Shown here: positions 50,175 to 60,300 of the stretch, piece after piece
Numbering within the stretch: position 1 is the stretch's first letter
How the letters are laid out: the number at the start of each line of letters is the position of its first letter
Assembly: GCF_041687215.1 (NCBI RefSeq)
Contig: NZ_JAWLCI010000001.1
Location: forward strand, 186,001-250,000
DNA length: 64,000 nucleotides
Source: Mariniphaga sp041687215
GTDB lineage: Bacteria; Bacteroidota; Bacteroidia; Bacteroidales; Prolixibacteraceae
Direction: 5' to 3'
Notes under the pieces: generated by a model
What the model was told of the DNA's origin: nothing
Database searches by the model: none
What the model saw: only the letters and a program-made list of their open reading frames with translations
Position numbers and translations under genes: made by a program

Positions 50175-51302
50175 TCAGATAATCATAAAATCTGTCATCA
50201 GGTCGTCTGAAACAAAAAGACCTTTTCTGGTGAGGGTATAAATGCCATTGTTTTCTTTCATTTTTCCTGAAAACAGATATTTAGCTGCTTCTTTTTCAAC
50301 CTGACCGGCATATTTTAACCCAAAACGTTTCTCAATTTCCTGAACAGAAATTCCCCACCTGGTACGAATCCGGGTTAAAATGTACTCGTTAAACTTATCT
50401 TTTTCCGAAAGTTGTTCTTCTTCAAACCACGAAGTATTGCTTTCAATTCCGCGAATATAACCCTCAACATGGGCAATGTTCCAACGGCGTGAATTTCCAT
50501 TAAAGGAATGTGCTGAAGGTCCTAAACCAAGGTATTTTTCACCCGACCAGTAGGCTGAATTATGTTTTGAATACAATCCGTTTCGGGCAAAATTTGAAAT
50601 TTCATACTGTTCGAATCCTGCTTTTTCAGCTTCATCAATTAAAAAGTTAAATTGTTCAATACTTTCATTTTCAGAAAGTTCTTTTAAGGTTCCTTTTTTT
50701 AGCCAGGTATAAAAAGGCGTGCCCTGGTGGTAAGTTAAATGGTAAGCCGAAAGGTGAACCACCGGAAGCCTGAAAATCTGTTGCAAGCTGCTTTTCCATT
50801 CCTGAAGGTATAAACCGGGTAAACCGTAAATGAGATCGGCACTGAGGTTTGAAAATCCTGCAGAGGCTGCATTTTCAATAGAATGAATAGCTTGCTCTGC
50901 ATTGTGCCGTCGATTCATTTTTTTTAAATGTTCATTCTGAAATGATTGAATACCAATACTTAACCGGTTTATCCCCAAATTTTTAAGCAACTCCAGATAA
51001 TCTTTGCTTAAATCATCCGGATTGGCTTCAAAAGTAATTTCAGCATTCGGCGAAACCGGAAAACAGTCATTCAAAAATTTCATAATATATGAAAGTTGAT
51101 CGCCTGTTAACACTGAAGGAGTCCCCCCTCCGAAATAAATGGTATTTACTTTTTCGCTTAAAATATAATCTTTGCGAAGGACTGCCTCATTTTTTAAAGC
51201 AGTAATGAAATTATCTGTTTGATTGGTATTTACCGTTTTATAAAAATCGCAATAGTAACATTTTTGCCGGCAAAATGGGATATGAATGTAAATTCCTGCC
51301 AT
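50175..51302 (-). CDS. hemW: HemW-like radical SAM heme chaperone
   Basis: A 375-residue radical SAM protein. The cluster motif is FCRQKCYYCDFYK (CxxxCxxC), then YFGGGTPS, and the SAM-binding ISIGIQS-type strand (INRLSIGIQSFQ). The C-terminal HemN-type domain follows (NSAYWSGEKYLGLGPSAHSF). The lack of the extra N-terminal region of true oxygen-independent coproporphyrinogen oxidase and the length favour HemW, which inserts heme into respiratory proteins. It diverges from the VanZ-family gene. Confidence 0.9.
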   Translation of the reverse strand: MAGIYIHIPFCRQKCYYCDFYKTVNTNQTDNFITALKNEAVLRKDYILSEKVNTIYFGGGTPSVLTGDQLSYIMKFLNDCFPVSPNAEITFEANPDDLSKDYLELLKNLGINRLSIGIQSFQNEHLKKMNRRHNAEQAIHSIENAASAGFSNLSADLIYGLPGLYLQEWKSSLQQIFRLPVVHLSAYHLTYHQGTPFYTWLKKGTLKELSENESIEQFNFLIDEAEKAGFEQYEISNFARNGLYSKHNSAYWSGEKYLGLGPSAHSFNGNSRRWNIAHVEGYIRGIESNTSWFEEEQLSEKDKFNEYILTRIRTRWGISVQEIEKRFGLKYAGQVEKEAAKYLFSGKMKENNGIYTLTRKGLFVSDDLMTDFMII

Positions 51303-51338
51303 AGATTTTGTTACTTTGCTCCGTTAAAATTTCAATGG

Positions 51339-51716
51339 ATGATATTTAAAATATTTTTAAAACCCTTAATCTGGTTAGCAATAATTTGTTACGGATTGTT
51401 TATTCCTGCGAGTGGCCTCCCTAAAAAGCCCTTTTTGAGCATACCGCATTTCGATAAACTCGTACATTTCGGGTTGTTTTTTGTTTTTTGCCTGTTGCTG
51501 TTTGTTCCTTTCAAAAAACTAAAACTAAATCATTATTTGTATGCCCCGGCAGTTTCCTTATTTCTTGCAGCAGTTTTGGAGGCCGTTCAGCACATGGTAT
51601 CAACTTCGCGCAGCAGTAACTTTTACGATTTTATTGCCAATAGCGCCGGCATTGCAGCGGCAACTTTTTTCTTCTACTTATTTATTTCGGGCAGAAAGTG
51701 GGAAAAATACGCTTAA
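51339..51716 (+). CDS. VanZ family membrane protein
   Basis: A 125-residue protein with four membrane helices (about 5-22, 42-60, 67-85 and 100-118). The family motifs are HFDKLVHFGLFFVF and a conserved acidic/Asn stretch near SSNFYDFIANSAGI. VanZ relatives give low-level teicoplanin resistance, but most are of unknown role. ATG 51339 is chosen because the frame upstream lies inside the divergent hemW gene. It converges on the Rrf2 gene. Confidence 0.85.
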   Translation: MIFKIFLKPLIWLAIICYGLFIPASGLPKKPFLSIPHFDKLVHFGLFFVFCLLLFVPFKKLKLNHYLYAPAVSLFLAAVLEAVQHMVSTSRSSNFYDFIANSAGIAAATFFFYLFISGRKWEKYA

Positions 51717-51734
51717 GCTTCCTAAAAAATCAGC

Positions 51735-52178
51735 CTAAAGTTTAACCAGGTCTTCGTACTTTTCAATGTCTTTACCAACAATTTCAAGGGTGGTTCCCTG
51801 GTAAAATTTACCAATTTCATTCCGCAAACTATCGTACTGCGCATGCACCGGACAAAGTGGTTTTGAAGAGTCATGAGTACGGCATGGTTCAAGCCTGATG
51901 AGGCAGTTGGTAAAAAATTCTTCACCATCAACTCTGGTAACAATATCCCACAACGTAATTCCGGAAGGATGTTTTGCAAGGGCAAATCCACCATTGGGTC
52001 CTTTGGTTGAAACCAACAATTTTTGTTTCACCAGGTTTTGCAAAATTTTTCCTAAAAACGGTGAGGATAGTTTCAAATCTTCGGAAATTTTTTTGATTCC
52101 AATCATTTTTTCTTCTTTGGAAAATTTCGCCAGATAAATGAGAGCCCTCAAAGCATATTTACAAGTATTAGACAGCAT
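51735..52178 (-). CDS. Rrf2 family transcription regulator
   Basis: A 147-residue winged-helix regulator of the IscR/NsrR type. The N-terminus MLSNTCKYALRALIYLA and the wing LVSTKGPNGGFALAK are typical. Three Cys in NCLIRLEPCRTHDSSKPLC (about 99-117) could hold an iron-sulfur cluster that senses iron, oxygen or nitric oxide; spacing is close to NsrR. The target genes are not evident, as no sufur/isc genes are adjacent. Confidence 0.88.
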   Translation of the reverse strand: MLSNTCKYALRALIYLAKFSKEEKMIGIKKISEDLKLSSPFLGKILQNLVKQKLLVSTKGPNGGFALAKHPSGITLWDIVTRVDGEEFFTNCLIRLEPCRTHDSSKPLCPVHAQYDSLRNEIGKFYQGTTLEIVGKDIEKYEDLVKL

Positions 52179-52226
52179 ATTAATTATTTTTAATTCAATT
52201 TCAATTTAGTAAAAGTTTGATTCTTA

Positions 52227-52676
52227 TTATTTTAAAGGTATTTTGGCAATTCTGCGTGCATGGCGGCCTCCTTCAAATTCGGCATTTAAATAGGCTTCTA
52301 CAATAGCAACTGCTTCCTGGTCGGTAACAAATCGTGAAGGAATGGCACAAATGTTAGCATTATTGTGTTGTTTGGCCAATGCACCTATTTCAGCATTCCA
52401 GCAAACCCCCGACCGCACATTTTGGTGCTTGTTGGCCGTAATACTAATACCCTGTCCGCTACCACAAAAAGTAATACCCTGTTCATATTCGCCACGTTCA
52501 ATTGCTTCTGCAATGAGATGGCCAAAGTCGGGATAATCACAGGATTCATTTGTATAACATCCTAAATCTTTATAAGGAATGCCTTTTTCATTAAAATATT
52601 TTATAATAACCTGTTTTTTTTCAAAACCGGCATGATCGCTTGCAATAGCTATAATTTTTTCTTTTAAATTTTTCAT
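52227..52676 (-). CDS. rpiB: Ribose-5-phosphate isomerase B
   Basis: A 149-residue enzyme interconverting ribose-5-phosphate and ribulose-5-phosphate in the pentose phosphate pathway. Family features: IASDHAGFEKK (substrate phosphate), EYEQGITFCGSGQGISI with the catalytic Cys, ANKHQNVRSGVCWN, NNANICAIPSRF, and the terminal GGRHARRI. Length is normal. It is followed by the Rrf2 gene and preceded by the flippase gene on the same strand. Confidence 0.94.
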   Translation of the reverse strand: MKNLKEKIIAIASDHAGFEKKQVIIKYFNEKGIPYKDLGCYTNESCDYPDFGHLIAEAIERGEYEQGITFCGSGQGISITANKHQNVRSGVCWNAEIGALAKQHNNANICAIPSRFVTDQEAVAIVEAYLNAEFEGGRHARRIAKIPLK

Positions 52677-52712
52677 TCAGGCAAAATTAATACTTTTTGA
52701 TATTTAATTCAT

Positions 52713-54197
52713 TTATTTTGTCATATTTCGGTTAAATAATCGCTTTAACTGACTTTTTTCCAGCTTATAAATGGTGAAAATAAAAACAAATAAAAATAAT
52801 GTGTTTACCGGAAATTTAATGACAACTGGTTGTAACCGTGTAATCAGCGATAAAACATAAATAGCTGCAGCCACCAAAAAATAGGTCGCAATTCGTTTCA
52901 AATTGTAAGGAACAGGATAGTATTTCTGACCCAGAAAGTAGGAAATTACCATCATTACGAAAAAGGCAAATAACAATGCGGCGGCTGATCCTTTGTATCC
53001 AAACAGCGGAATTAGTATAAAATTGAGTATGATTGTAATTACTGCTCCCAAAATTGAAATATATGCTCCGTAACGTGTCATATCTGTAAGTTTGTACCAG
53101 AGCGATAGTGTAAAATAAATTCCGAAAAACAGGTTGGCCAGCATTACAAAAGGAACTACGGAAAAACCTTCTTCATATTCGATGGGAATTATCAGTTTTA
53201 TAACATCAAGGTAGAGCATCATTCCCAGAAAAATTAACAACCCGAAAATCACAAAATACTTCATAATTTCGGCATAAATATTTTTATCGTTTTTGCTTTC
53301 GGCCTGCGAAAAAAAGAAGGGTTCAAAAGCATACCGGAAAGCCTGAATAAACATGTTCATTAAAACTGCAATTTTAACCGCAGCTCCATAAATACCCAGT
53401 TGTTTCATGGGTAATTGTTCTTCCGGAATAAGAAAAGGAATTAAAATTTTATCGATTTGCTGAATTAAAATGCCGGTCATTCCCACAATAAGAATTGGGA
53501 AAGAATAGTTCAGCATTTTTTGAAGAAGAGCCTTGTTAAAATATAATGAGAATTTAAAAATTTCGGGCAGCAGCAACAAAAGTGTTACAACAGATGACAG
53601 CAAATTTGAAATAAAAACATAGCCCACACCAATTTCGGAAGAGTAAACAAACCGTACAATTGAATCCGGATTGTTTTCAATCAGTTTTGGGCAGAGCAAC
53701 AAAAAAAACAGGTTAAAAGCAATATTAAAACCGATGTTAATCAGCCTGACCACTGCAAATTTTACCGGGCGGTTATTCAGCCTCAGCCGGGCAAACGGAA
53801 TGGCTGTAAAGGCGTCGATAGCAAGAATAAACCCAAACCACAAAATATACTCAGGGTGTTCAGGGTATTTTATCAGACTTGCTAAAGGATTCTTAAAAAG
53901 AATAATCAAAATTAAAAACAGCAAAGAGGAAAAAAACAGTGAAATAAGCGAGGTAGAATATACTTTTTCGGAGTCGGAATTTTTGGAGGCAAAACGAAAA
54001 AATCCTGTTTCCATGCCGTAGGTTAAAAACACCATAAAAAAAGCAACGTATGCATAAAGGTTTGTCACAATCCCATAATCTTCGGGGGCAAATAAATTAA
54101 CATACAGCGGCATGAGCCACCAATTCATAAACCGGCCAACAATACTGCTAACCCCGTAAATGGCTGTATCTCCTGCTAATTTTTTAAAAGGATTCAA
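52713..54197 (-). CDS. Polysaccharide/lipid-linked oligosaccharide flippase
   Basis: A 494-residue membrane protein with about fourteen helices of the MOP (Wzx/MurJ-related) superfamily, moving lipid-linked sugars across the inner membrane. The N-terminal KKLAGDTAIYGVSSIVGRFMNWWLMPLYVNLF and APEDYGIVTNLYAYVAFFMVFLTYGMETGFFRFA are characteristic of the Bacteroidota group next to dut, TPR and DUF4292 genes. The start is TTG at 54197; the conserved N-terminus leaves no better ATG. No glycosyltransferase cluster lies beside it, so MurJ-like use in peptidoglycan synthesis is possible. Confidence 0.88.
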   Translation of the reverse strand: MNPFKKLAGDTAIYGVSSIVGRFMNWWLMPLYVNLFAPEDYGIVTNLYAYVAFFMVFLTYGMETGFFRFASKNSDSEKVYSTSLISLFFSSLLFLILIILFKNPLASLIKYPEHPEYILWFGFILAIDAFTAIPFARLRLNNRPVKFAVVRLINIGFNIAFNLFFLLLCPKLIENNPDSIVRFVYSSEIGVGYVFISNLLSSVVTLLLLLPEIFKFSLYFNKALLQKMLNYSFPILIVGMTGILIQQIDKILIPFLIPEEQLPMKQLGIYGAAVKIAVLMNMFIQAFRYAFEPFFFSQAESKNDKNIYAEIMKYFVIFGLLIFLGMMLYLDVIKLIIPIEYEEGFSVVPFVMLANLFFGIYFTLSLWYKLTDMTRYGAYISILGAVITIILNFILIPLFGYKGSAAALLFAFFVMMVISYFLGQKYYPVPYNLKRIATYFLVAAAIYVLSLITRLQPVVIKFPVNTLFLFVFIFTIYKLEKSQLKRLFNRNMTK

Positions 54198-54215
54198 AAG
54201 TGTTTAATTTTAAAA

Positions 54216-54223
54216 CAAAGATA
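54216..54223 (-). promoter_or_regulatory. Promoter -7 box of the flippase gene
   Basis: TATCTTTG on the minus strand is an exact TAnnTTTG box, 19 nt before the TTG start codon, which supports that start. Confidence 0.6.
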
Positions 54224-54345
54224 GTATTCATCTTATTAAAATTATTTGTTTTTTAAGTTATAAGATGGAACTCGCATGATTTTAATAATTCGCTAATGTG
54301 TGAAAATCTTTCTCATGCTCGTTTCATTTGCTTTCTTAACCTTCA

Positions 54346-54376
54346 ATTGGCACACTTCGTTTATTTATTAATTTTG
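54346..54376 (+). promoter_or_regulatory. Promoter of the glutaminyl cyclase gene
   Basis: TTG at 54346-54348 and TAATTTTG at 54369-54376 are spaced 20 bp, the best full match to the Bacteroidota -33/-7 consensus in the window. Transcription would start near 54383, 45 nt before ATG 54428. Confidence 0.65.
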
Positions 54377-54427
54377 GCAAAAAAACAATATTTTTAACAA
54401 GCGAAAATGCGTAATTAAAAATTCAAC

Positions 54428-55501
54428 ATGAAACGTTCGATATTCCCTTTTGTACTGATTTTTAGTTTATTCATTACTTTTTTTTCGTGTTCAAATAAAC
54501 CCAAACGTTCGCGAAAACCGGTAAGTACCATCACAATTTTGCCTCAGGCTAAAAATTATATCTACGGAAACAATGTATCGGTCCGGGTTCAAACCAAACT
54601 CAGAAACGGAGAAATAGATAACATTAAGCTTATTTACCAAGGTGAACTTTTAAAGGAAAGCAGCGACCTTGATTTTACTGTTTCAAATGTAAAACTAAAC
54701 GAGTTAGGCAGAAACACGTTGAATGTTACCGCAACCAAAACAGATGATGTAAGCAATTCACGTTCGATTTCATTTAATGTGGTTTCAGATATAATCCCAA
54801 AAAAATACAGTTACACCACTAAAAAAGATTACCCGCATAACCGAAAATTTTATACCCAGGGACTTGAATTTCACAATGGGTACATTTATGAAGGAACAGG
54901 AGAAAACGGCTCTTCAGGATTATTTAAAGTAAATTTGAATACCGGAAATACCGTTTTACAACATTTACTTGATGAAAAATATTTTGGTGAAGGAATTACT
55001 ATTTTAAACGATAAAATTTACCAGCTTACTTACCGGGCACAAAAAGGTTTTGTTTACAACCTCAACGATTTTGCTGTAATTGACAGTTTCACTTACAAAT
55101 CGAAAGAAGGATGGGGCCTTACAAATGATGGAAAACATTTAATAATGAGTAACGGAACACATGAGTTAACCTGGCTCGATCCGTCAGATTTTTCGGAAGT
55201 AAAAAAAGTTCAGGTAGCTAATAATCAGGGAATTATTAATTATTTGAATGAATTGGAATACATTAACGAAACTATTTTTGCCAATGTTTATACCACAAAT
55301 CTTATTGTTCAAATTGAACCTGAAACCGGAAAAGTACTTTCAGAAATTAACCTCGAAGGAATTTTAAATATGTACACCAACCCGAGCGATACCATCGATT
55401 ATTTAAACGGAATTGCTTACGATGCCGAAAGTGAACGGTTTTTTGTTACAGGAAAATGGTGGCCAAGGTTATTCGAAATTGAATTGGTTGAATCAGAATA
55501 A
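54428..55501 (+). CDS. Glutaminyl-peptide cyclotransferase lipoprotein (plant type)
   Basis: A 357-residue exported lipoprotein (lipobox TFFSC, Cys about 21) with an immunoglobulin-like N-terminal part (about 30-125). A five-bladed propeller follows (YTQGLEFHNGYIYEGTGENGSSGLF, GEGITILNDKIYQLTYR, GWGLTNDGKHLIMSNG). This is the plant-type glutaminyl cyclase fold, which turns N-terminal Gln into pyroglutamate. In Bacteroidota the enzyme modifies proteins exported by Sec whose mature ends begin with Gln. Several signal peptides in this window end just before Gln. Its end overlaps ruvB by 9 bp convergently. Confidence 0.9.
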   Translation: MKRSIFPFVLIFSLFITFFSCSNKPKRSRKPVSTITILPQAKNYIYGNNVSVRVQTKLRNGEIDNIKLIYQGELLKESSDLDFTVSNVKLNELGRNTLNVTATKTDDVSNSRSISFNVVSDIIPKKYSYTTKKDYPHNRKFYTQGLEFHNGYIYEGTGENGSSGLFKVNLNTGNTVLQHLLDEKYFGEGITILNDKIYQLTYRAQKGFVYNLNDFAVIDSFTYKSKEGWGLTNDGKHLIMSNGTHELTWLDPSDFSEVKKVQVANNQGIINYLNELEYINETIFANVYTTNLIVQIEPETGKVLSEINLEGILNMYTNPSDTIDYLNGIAYDAESERFFVTGKWWPRLFEIELVESE

Positions 55502-56515
55502 AGTGGGAGAATCTCCGTATTTAATCCGTCCCAAATGTTTATAAGCCCTTTCAGTAGCTTCTCTTCCGCGGGGTGTCCGTTTTATAAATCCTTCCTTAAT
55601 CAGGAACGGTTCATAAACTTCTTCAATGGTTCCGCTATCCTCTCCAACTGCGGTGGAAATGGTTGAAATACCCACAGGACCACCTTTAAATTTATCAATG
55701 ATGCATAGCAAAATTCGGTTGTCCATTTCATCCAGCCCGTGCTGGTCAATGTTCATAGCTTTAAGTGACGTTTTTGTAATATCAATGTCAATATTTCCAT
55801 CGCCTTTAACCTGGGCAAAATCGCGTACACGTCGCAATAACGAATTGACAATACGCGGAGTTCCGCGGCTTCTGCCGGCAATTTCAATTGCTGCTTCATC
55901 ACTGATTTCCACATCGAGAATACGTGCCGAACGTTTAACAATGCCCGTTAAAACAGTATTGTCGTAGTACTCCAGGTGCGAATTAATGCCAAACCTTGCC
56001 CGCAGCGGCGAAGTGAGCAAACCTGAGCGGGTGGTTGCTCCAATAAGTGTAAACGGGTGCAACTCGAGCTGAATGGAACGGGCGCTGGGCCCTTTGTCAA
56101 TCATTATATCAATCCGGAAATCTTCCATTGCCGAATAAAGATACTCTTCCACAATGGGCGATAAACGGTGAATTTCGTCTATAAAAAGTACATCACGTTC
56201 CTCCAGGTTGGTTAAAAGACCAGCCAAATCGCCTGGTTTATCAAGCACCGGACCCGATGTAATTTTTATTCCAACACCCAGCTCGTTTGCAATAATGTGC
56301 GACAAAGTTGTTTTACCTAATCCGGGAGGTCCATGCAATAAAACATGATCAAGCGCTTCGTTCCTCATGGAAGCTGCCTGAACAAATATTTTAAGATTTT
56401 CTACAATTTGCCTTTGCCCTTTAAAATCGTTAAACGACAATGGCCGTAATTTTCTGTCAAGCTCCCGCTCGGTGTCAGGATAAAAATCTCCTCTTATGTC
56501 AAGGTCTTCGCTCAT
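55493..56515 (-). CDS. ruvB: Holliday junction branch migration helicase subunit RuvB
   Basis: A 340-residue AAA+ motor that moves Holliday junctions with RuvA. Walker A GPPGLGKTTLS, Walker B LFIDEIHRL, sensor GATTRSGLLTSPLRARFG, and the C-terminal winged helix (EVYEPFLIKEGFIKRTPRGR) are intact. The length is normal. Its start overlaps the end of the response-regulator gene by 4 bp, so the two are coupled. Confidence 0.96.
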   Translation of the reverse strand: MSEDLDIRGDFYPDTERELDRKLRPLSFNDFKGQRQIVENLKIFVQAASMRNEALDHVLLHGPPGLGKTTLSHIIANELGVGIKITSGPVLDKPGDLAGLLTNLEERDVLFIDEIHRLSPIVEEYLYSAMEDFRIDIMIDKGPSARSIQLELHPFTLIGATTRSGLLTSPLRARFGINSHLEYYDNTVLTGIVKRSARILDVEISDEAAIEIAGRSRGTPRIVNSLLRRVRDFAQVKGDGNIDIDITKTSLKAMNIDQHGLDEMDNRILLCIIDKFKGGPVGISTISTAVGEDSGTIEEVYEPFLIKEGFIKRTPRGREATERAYKHLGRIKYGDSPTLF

Positions 56516-56892
56516 TTACTCGAAGTGGCAAATTGTTCAATTACAGCATACAATTCTTCGGGCGAAAAGGGTTTTGGTAAATAATCGTTCATGCCTGCCT
56601 GTAAACATTTGTCTTTGTCGTTATCTAAAGTATTGGCAGTAAGCGCAACAATGGGAACTCCATGTTTTACGCCCATGCTTTCTTCATACTTACGAATATC
56701 TGCGGTAATTTCAAATCCGTTTTTTTCAGGCAGCATTATATCCATCAAAATTAAATCGGGAGGATTTTTCTTTACCTCCTCCATTGCATCTCGCCAAATG
56801 GCAACACAAACTACTTCGTAGTCAAATTTTCTTAAATGAAAACTAACTACTTTTTGATTTAACAGGTTGTCTTCAACTAAAAGTATTTTCAA
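56512..56892 (-). CDS. Single-domain response regulator
   Basis: A 126-residue CheY-like receiver without output domain. MKILLVEDN, the phospho-acceptor Asp51 in LMDIMLP, and the switch Lys in LPKPFSPEEL are present. The start is TTG at 56892, since no ATG lies upstream before a stop. It is coupled to ruvB. A diffusible receiver of this sort would take phosphate from a hybrid kinase elsewhere. Confidence 0.9.
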   Translation of the reverse strand: MKILLVEDNLLNQKVVSFHLRKFDYEVVCVAIWRDAMEEVKKNPPDLILMDIMLPEKNGFEITADIRKYEESMGVKHGVPIVALTANTLDNDKDKCLQAGMNDYLPKPFSPEELYAVIEQFATSSK

Positions 56893-57324
56893 TTTCTTCT
56901 GTATTATTATTATATAAGCTATTAATTAATAAAAATGTAATTAATAATAGCCTGTTGATTGCTGTTAATTATTAGTTTCAATTTTTTATAAAGATAACTT
57001 TCACTTTCAATCTTCCAAAATATTAACATGCTCTTTTATTCTATCCTTCTTATTTTCAATTAATAATTTAATTTCTTAACACCTGTTTAAAACATGCTGG
57101 TTTGTGTAGCTCATTTTGTAAACAGGTTAATTATTTGTGTAAAGAATGAAAGAACTTTTTGCTTAAATTTTTTTCAAGTCTCAAAAATAATATTATTGTA
57201 GAAAATTAAGAGGGATGCAAATATTGTTTTAAAAGATTATTTTTGTTTTTTCCTCCGTTTTTGAAACAATTACTAACAATTATTAGTTTCATTAAAAAGC
57301 TGGATGAAAAGAAATTAGAAAATA
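56893..57324. other. Gene-free A/T-rich stretch with one inverted repeat
   Basis: A 432-bp gap between the divergent response regulator and DUF4175 genes. No frame longer than a few codons is credible. It holds a perfect 9-bp-arm inverted repeat, ACCTGTTTA (57081-57089) with TAAACAGGT (57119-57127), and a -7-like TATTTTTG at 57238-57245 that could serve the DUF4175 gene. Nothing else is recognised. Confidence 0.5.
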
Positions 57325-60300
57325 ATGACAGAAAATTTTAACATACTTGTTCATAAGCTAAATTCATTTCGTATTAAATACTATTCTTTTAAATTACTAA
57401 AGGGTGTTATTCTTACGTTTTTTCTTTTACTTGCTTTGTTTACAATCTTTTCGTTAATTGAGTACTTTGTTTATTTACCCTCAGATATAAGAAAAATACT
57501 CTTTTTTGGTTTCCTGGTGTTCGGAGGTTTACTCACAATGCAGTTTATTCTGCTTCCCCTTTTAAAACTCCTTCATATTATAAAACCCATTGATATTAAA
57601 ACCAGCTCTCAAATTATTCAGAAACATTTTAAGGATATTAAGGATAAGTTATTGAATATTATTGAGTTATCAGAAATTAATGATCCTGTTTATTCCAATG
57701 AAATTGTATTGGCAAGTATTGATCAGAAAATAAATGAATTAAGTGTTTTCAACTTTAGCCAGGCTGTTCAGTTTAAAAATCTTCGACTGGTTCTCAGCTA
57801 TTTTTTAGTTAGTCTTTTGTTTACAGCTACAGTTTTTTTAGTAAATAAATCGGTTTTTACCACAGCACCTCAACGAATAATTCATTACAATACACAATTT
57901 ATAAAACCCGCTCCATTCGAATTTCAACTTTTAAATACTGAATTAAAAGCGAAAAAAGGAGACTCATATAAAATTAAAATGGAAGTTAGCGGCGACGAAC
58001 TTCCGCAGATTGCCTATATAAATATTGAAGGAAATAATTACCTGATGAAAAGTACATCGGCTGGTGTTTTTGAATTTGAAATGAGCTCGGTAATTAATCC
58101 GGTGAATTTTTATTTTACCGATTTAAAGTACAATTCTGATACGTACTTTCTGCAATTACTGCCAAAACCAGGAATTAATCATTTCGATGTAACAGTTAAA
58201 CCACCATCCTACACAGGTCTTCCTGAATTAGTACACGAAAACACAGGAGACTTGCAGGTTCCACATGGAACATTGGTAAAATGGAATTTTCAGGGAATTG
58301 ATATTGACACACTTTACATGGCTCTTTCAGATTCAGTAACTCTTGGAGCAGAAAAAACATCCTCGGGTTTTCAATTGGAAAATCAGTTTTTTAAAGCATC
58401 AGGCTACCATATATATATAAAGAACGACTTAACAGAATCGGAACTTGCTTTTAGTTATTCTGTTGATGTTTTGCCCGATCTTTACCCTGAAATTAAAATT
58501 GTTCAGGTGCAGGATTCGATGCAAATGACGCGCTTCTTTTTTAAAGGAACCATTGGCGACGATTATGGCTTTTCAGCCCTAAATTTTCATTACAATATTA
58601 ACAACAATGATTCGGCCATCGCAATTCCGTTTGTAAAAAATATGACTGATCAGGAATTTTATTTCGGTTTCGATTTTGCTGAAATTGCCATGCAGTCGGG
58701 CTTGGTTTCTTATTATTTTTCGGTTACCGATAATGATGTATTGAATAATTACAAAACAACAACTTCTGATAATTTCATTTTTAATTTGCCAAACAGGGAA
58801 GAAATTGCTGCAAACGAAAAGGAACAGTTTGAAAAACTGGAAGAAATGTTGCAGGAAAGTGAACAACTAACCAAAGAAATTCAGGATGATTTGGAAAACC
58901 TTCGGTTAAAAAACATGGATACCAATGTTTCTGACTGGGAAAAATCGCAGATGGTAAACCAAATACTTTCCAAACAAAGTGAACTGGAGAAACTGTACGA
59001 TCGGATTAAACAGGATAATGAAAAACTTAATAATTACCTGAATTCATTTAATCAGCAAAACGATGAAATTAGGGAAAAACAGCAACAAATTGAAGAATTA
59101 CTGGATGAAGTTTTTACGGATGAATTGAAAAAATTGCTGGAAGAATTTCAGAAACTGGCTGAAGAGTTCGACAATAACAAGTTAAATGAACTTACAGAGC
59201 AAATGAATTTTACGTATGAAGATTTGCAGAAACAGCTTGACAAAAACCTGGAAATGCTGCGGAAAATGAAAGTGGAGCAAAAGTTTCAGAATGTTATAGA
59301 TGACCTGAATAAAATGGCAGAAGAAGAAGAAAAAATGGCCGAAGAAGTGAGCGAAAAGTCGAATTACGATGAAATTCAGGAACAACTCGAAAATCACAAA
59401 AATGAACTTGAAAATTTTCAAAATGAAATAAATGATGCCCTCCGGTTAAATGAAGAGCTGGAAAAACCTATGAATATTGACGATTTTAGCGAAGAAATTG
59501 AGGATATTGAAAAAAGTATGGAAAATAGCCAGAATGAACTTCAAAAAAAGAACCGGAAAAAATCTGGTTCAGGTTTGAAGGAAAATTCGGAAAAAATGAA
59601 AAATACAGCATTTGCCATGCAGCAAATGCTCAATTCAAACACCATGCAGCAAAACATGGAAAATATTCAAAACCTCAGACAAATTTTGAGCAACCTGGTT
59701 TATTTATCGTTTGAACAGGAGAATGTTTTAGAAGGCCTGACAGAAATTAATTCCATCGATCCGGCAGTAAATGAATTGAATTTGAAACAACGAAGAATAA
59801 AGGATCAGAGCCGTATTGTAAAAGATTCGCTTTATGCACTGGCAAAACGTACTCCTCAAATTAACAGCATGGTAAACAACGAATTAATTACCCTTGAATT
59901 GAATTTGGACAAAGCTATGGATGAAATGGCCGAAGGATTATATCCCAATGCAAGAGCTAGCCAGCAGTTTGTAATGACAGCCTCAAATAACCTGGCGCTG
60001 ATGTTAAATGAAGCTTTGGAAAATCTGGAAGAACAAATGGCCAATGCCCAGCCCGGCGATCAGCAATGTGAAAATCCCGGGCAAGGGCAGTCAGGAATGA
60101 ACATGCTTAAACAGGAATCGGAAAGCATTAAACAGCAGTTGCAACAGATGATTGAACAAATGAAAAACGGGAATTCGCAGAATATGAACCAGCAGATGGG
60201 GCAGTCGCTGATGCAACACGAAATGATGCAACAAATGCTGCGGGAAATTATGAATAACGGAAGCGTTGGAAGTGATGCAAGAAAAACCATGCAGGAAATT

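Noticed and set aside
54346..54376. TTGGCAC at 54346-54352 as a sigma-54 promoter
   Set aside because: The -12 position reads TTTA, not TTGC. The same TTG is better explained as the -33 box of a TAnnTTTG promoter with the correct 20-bp spacing.
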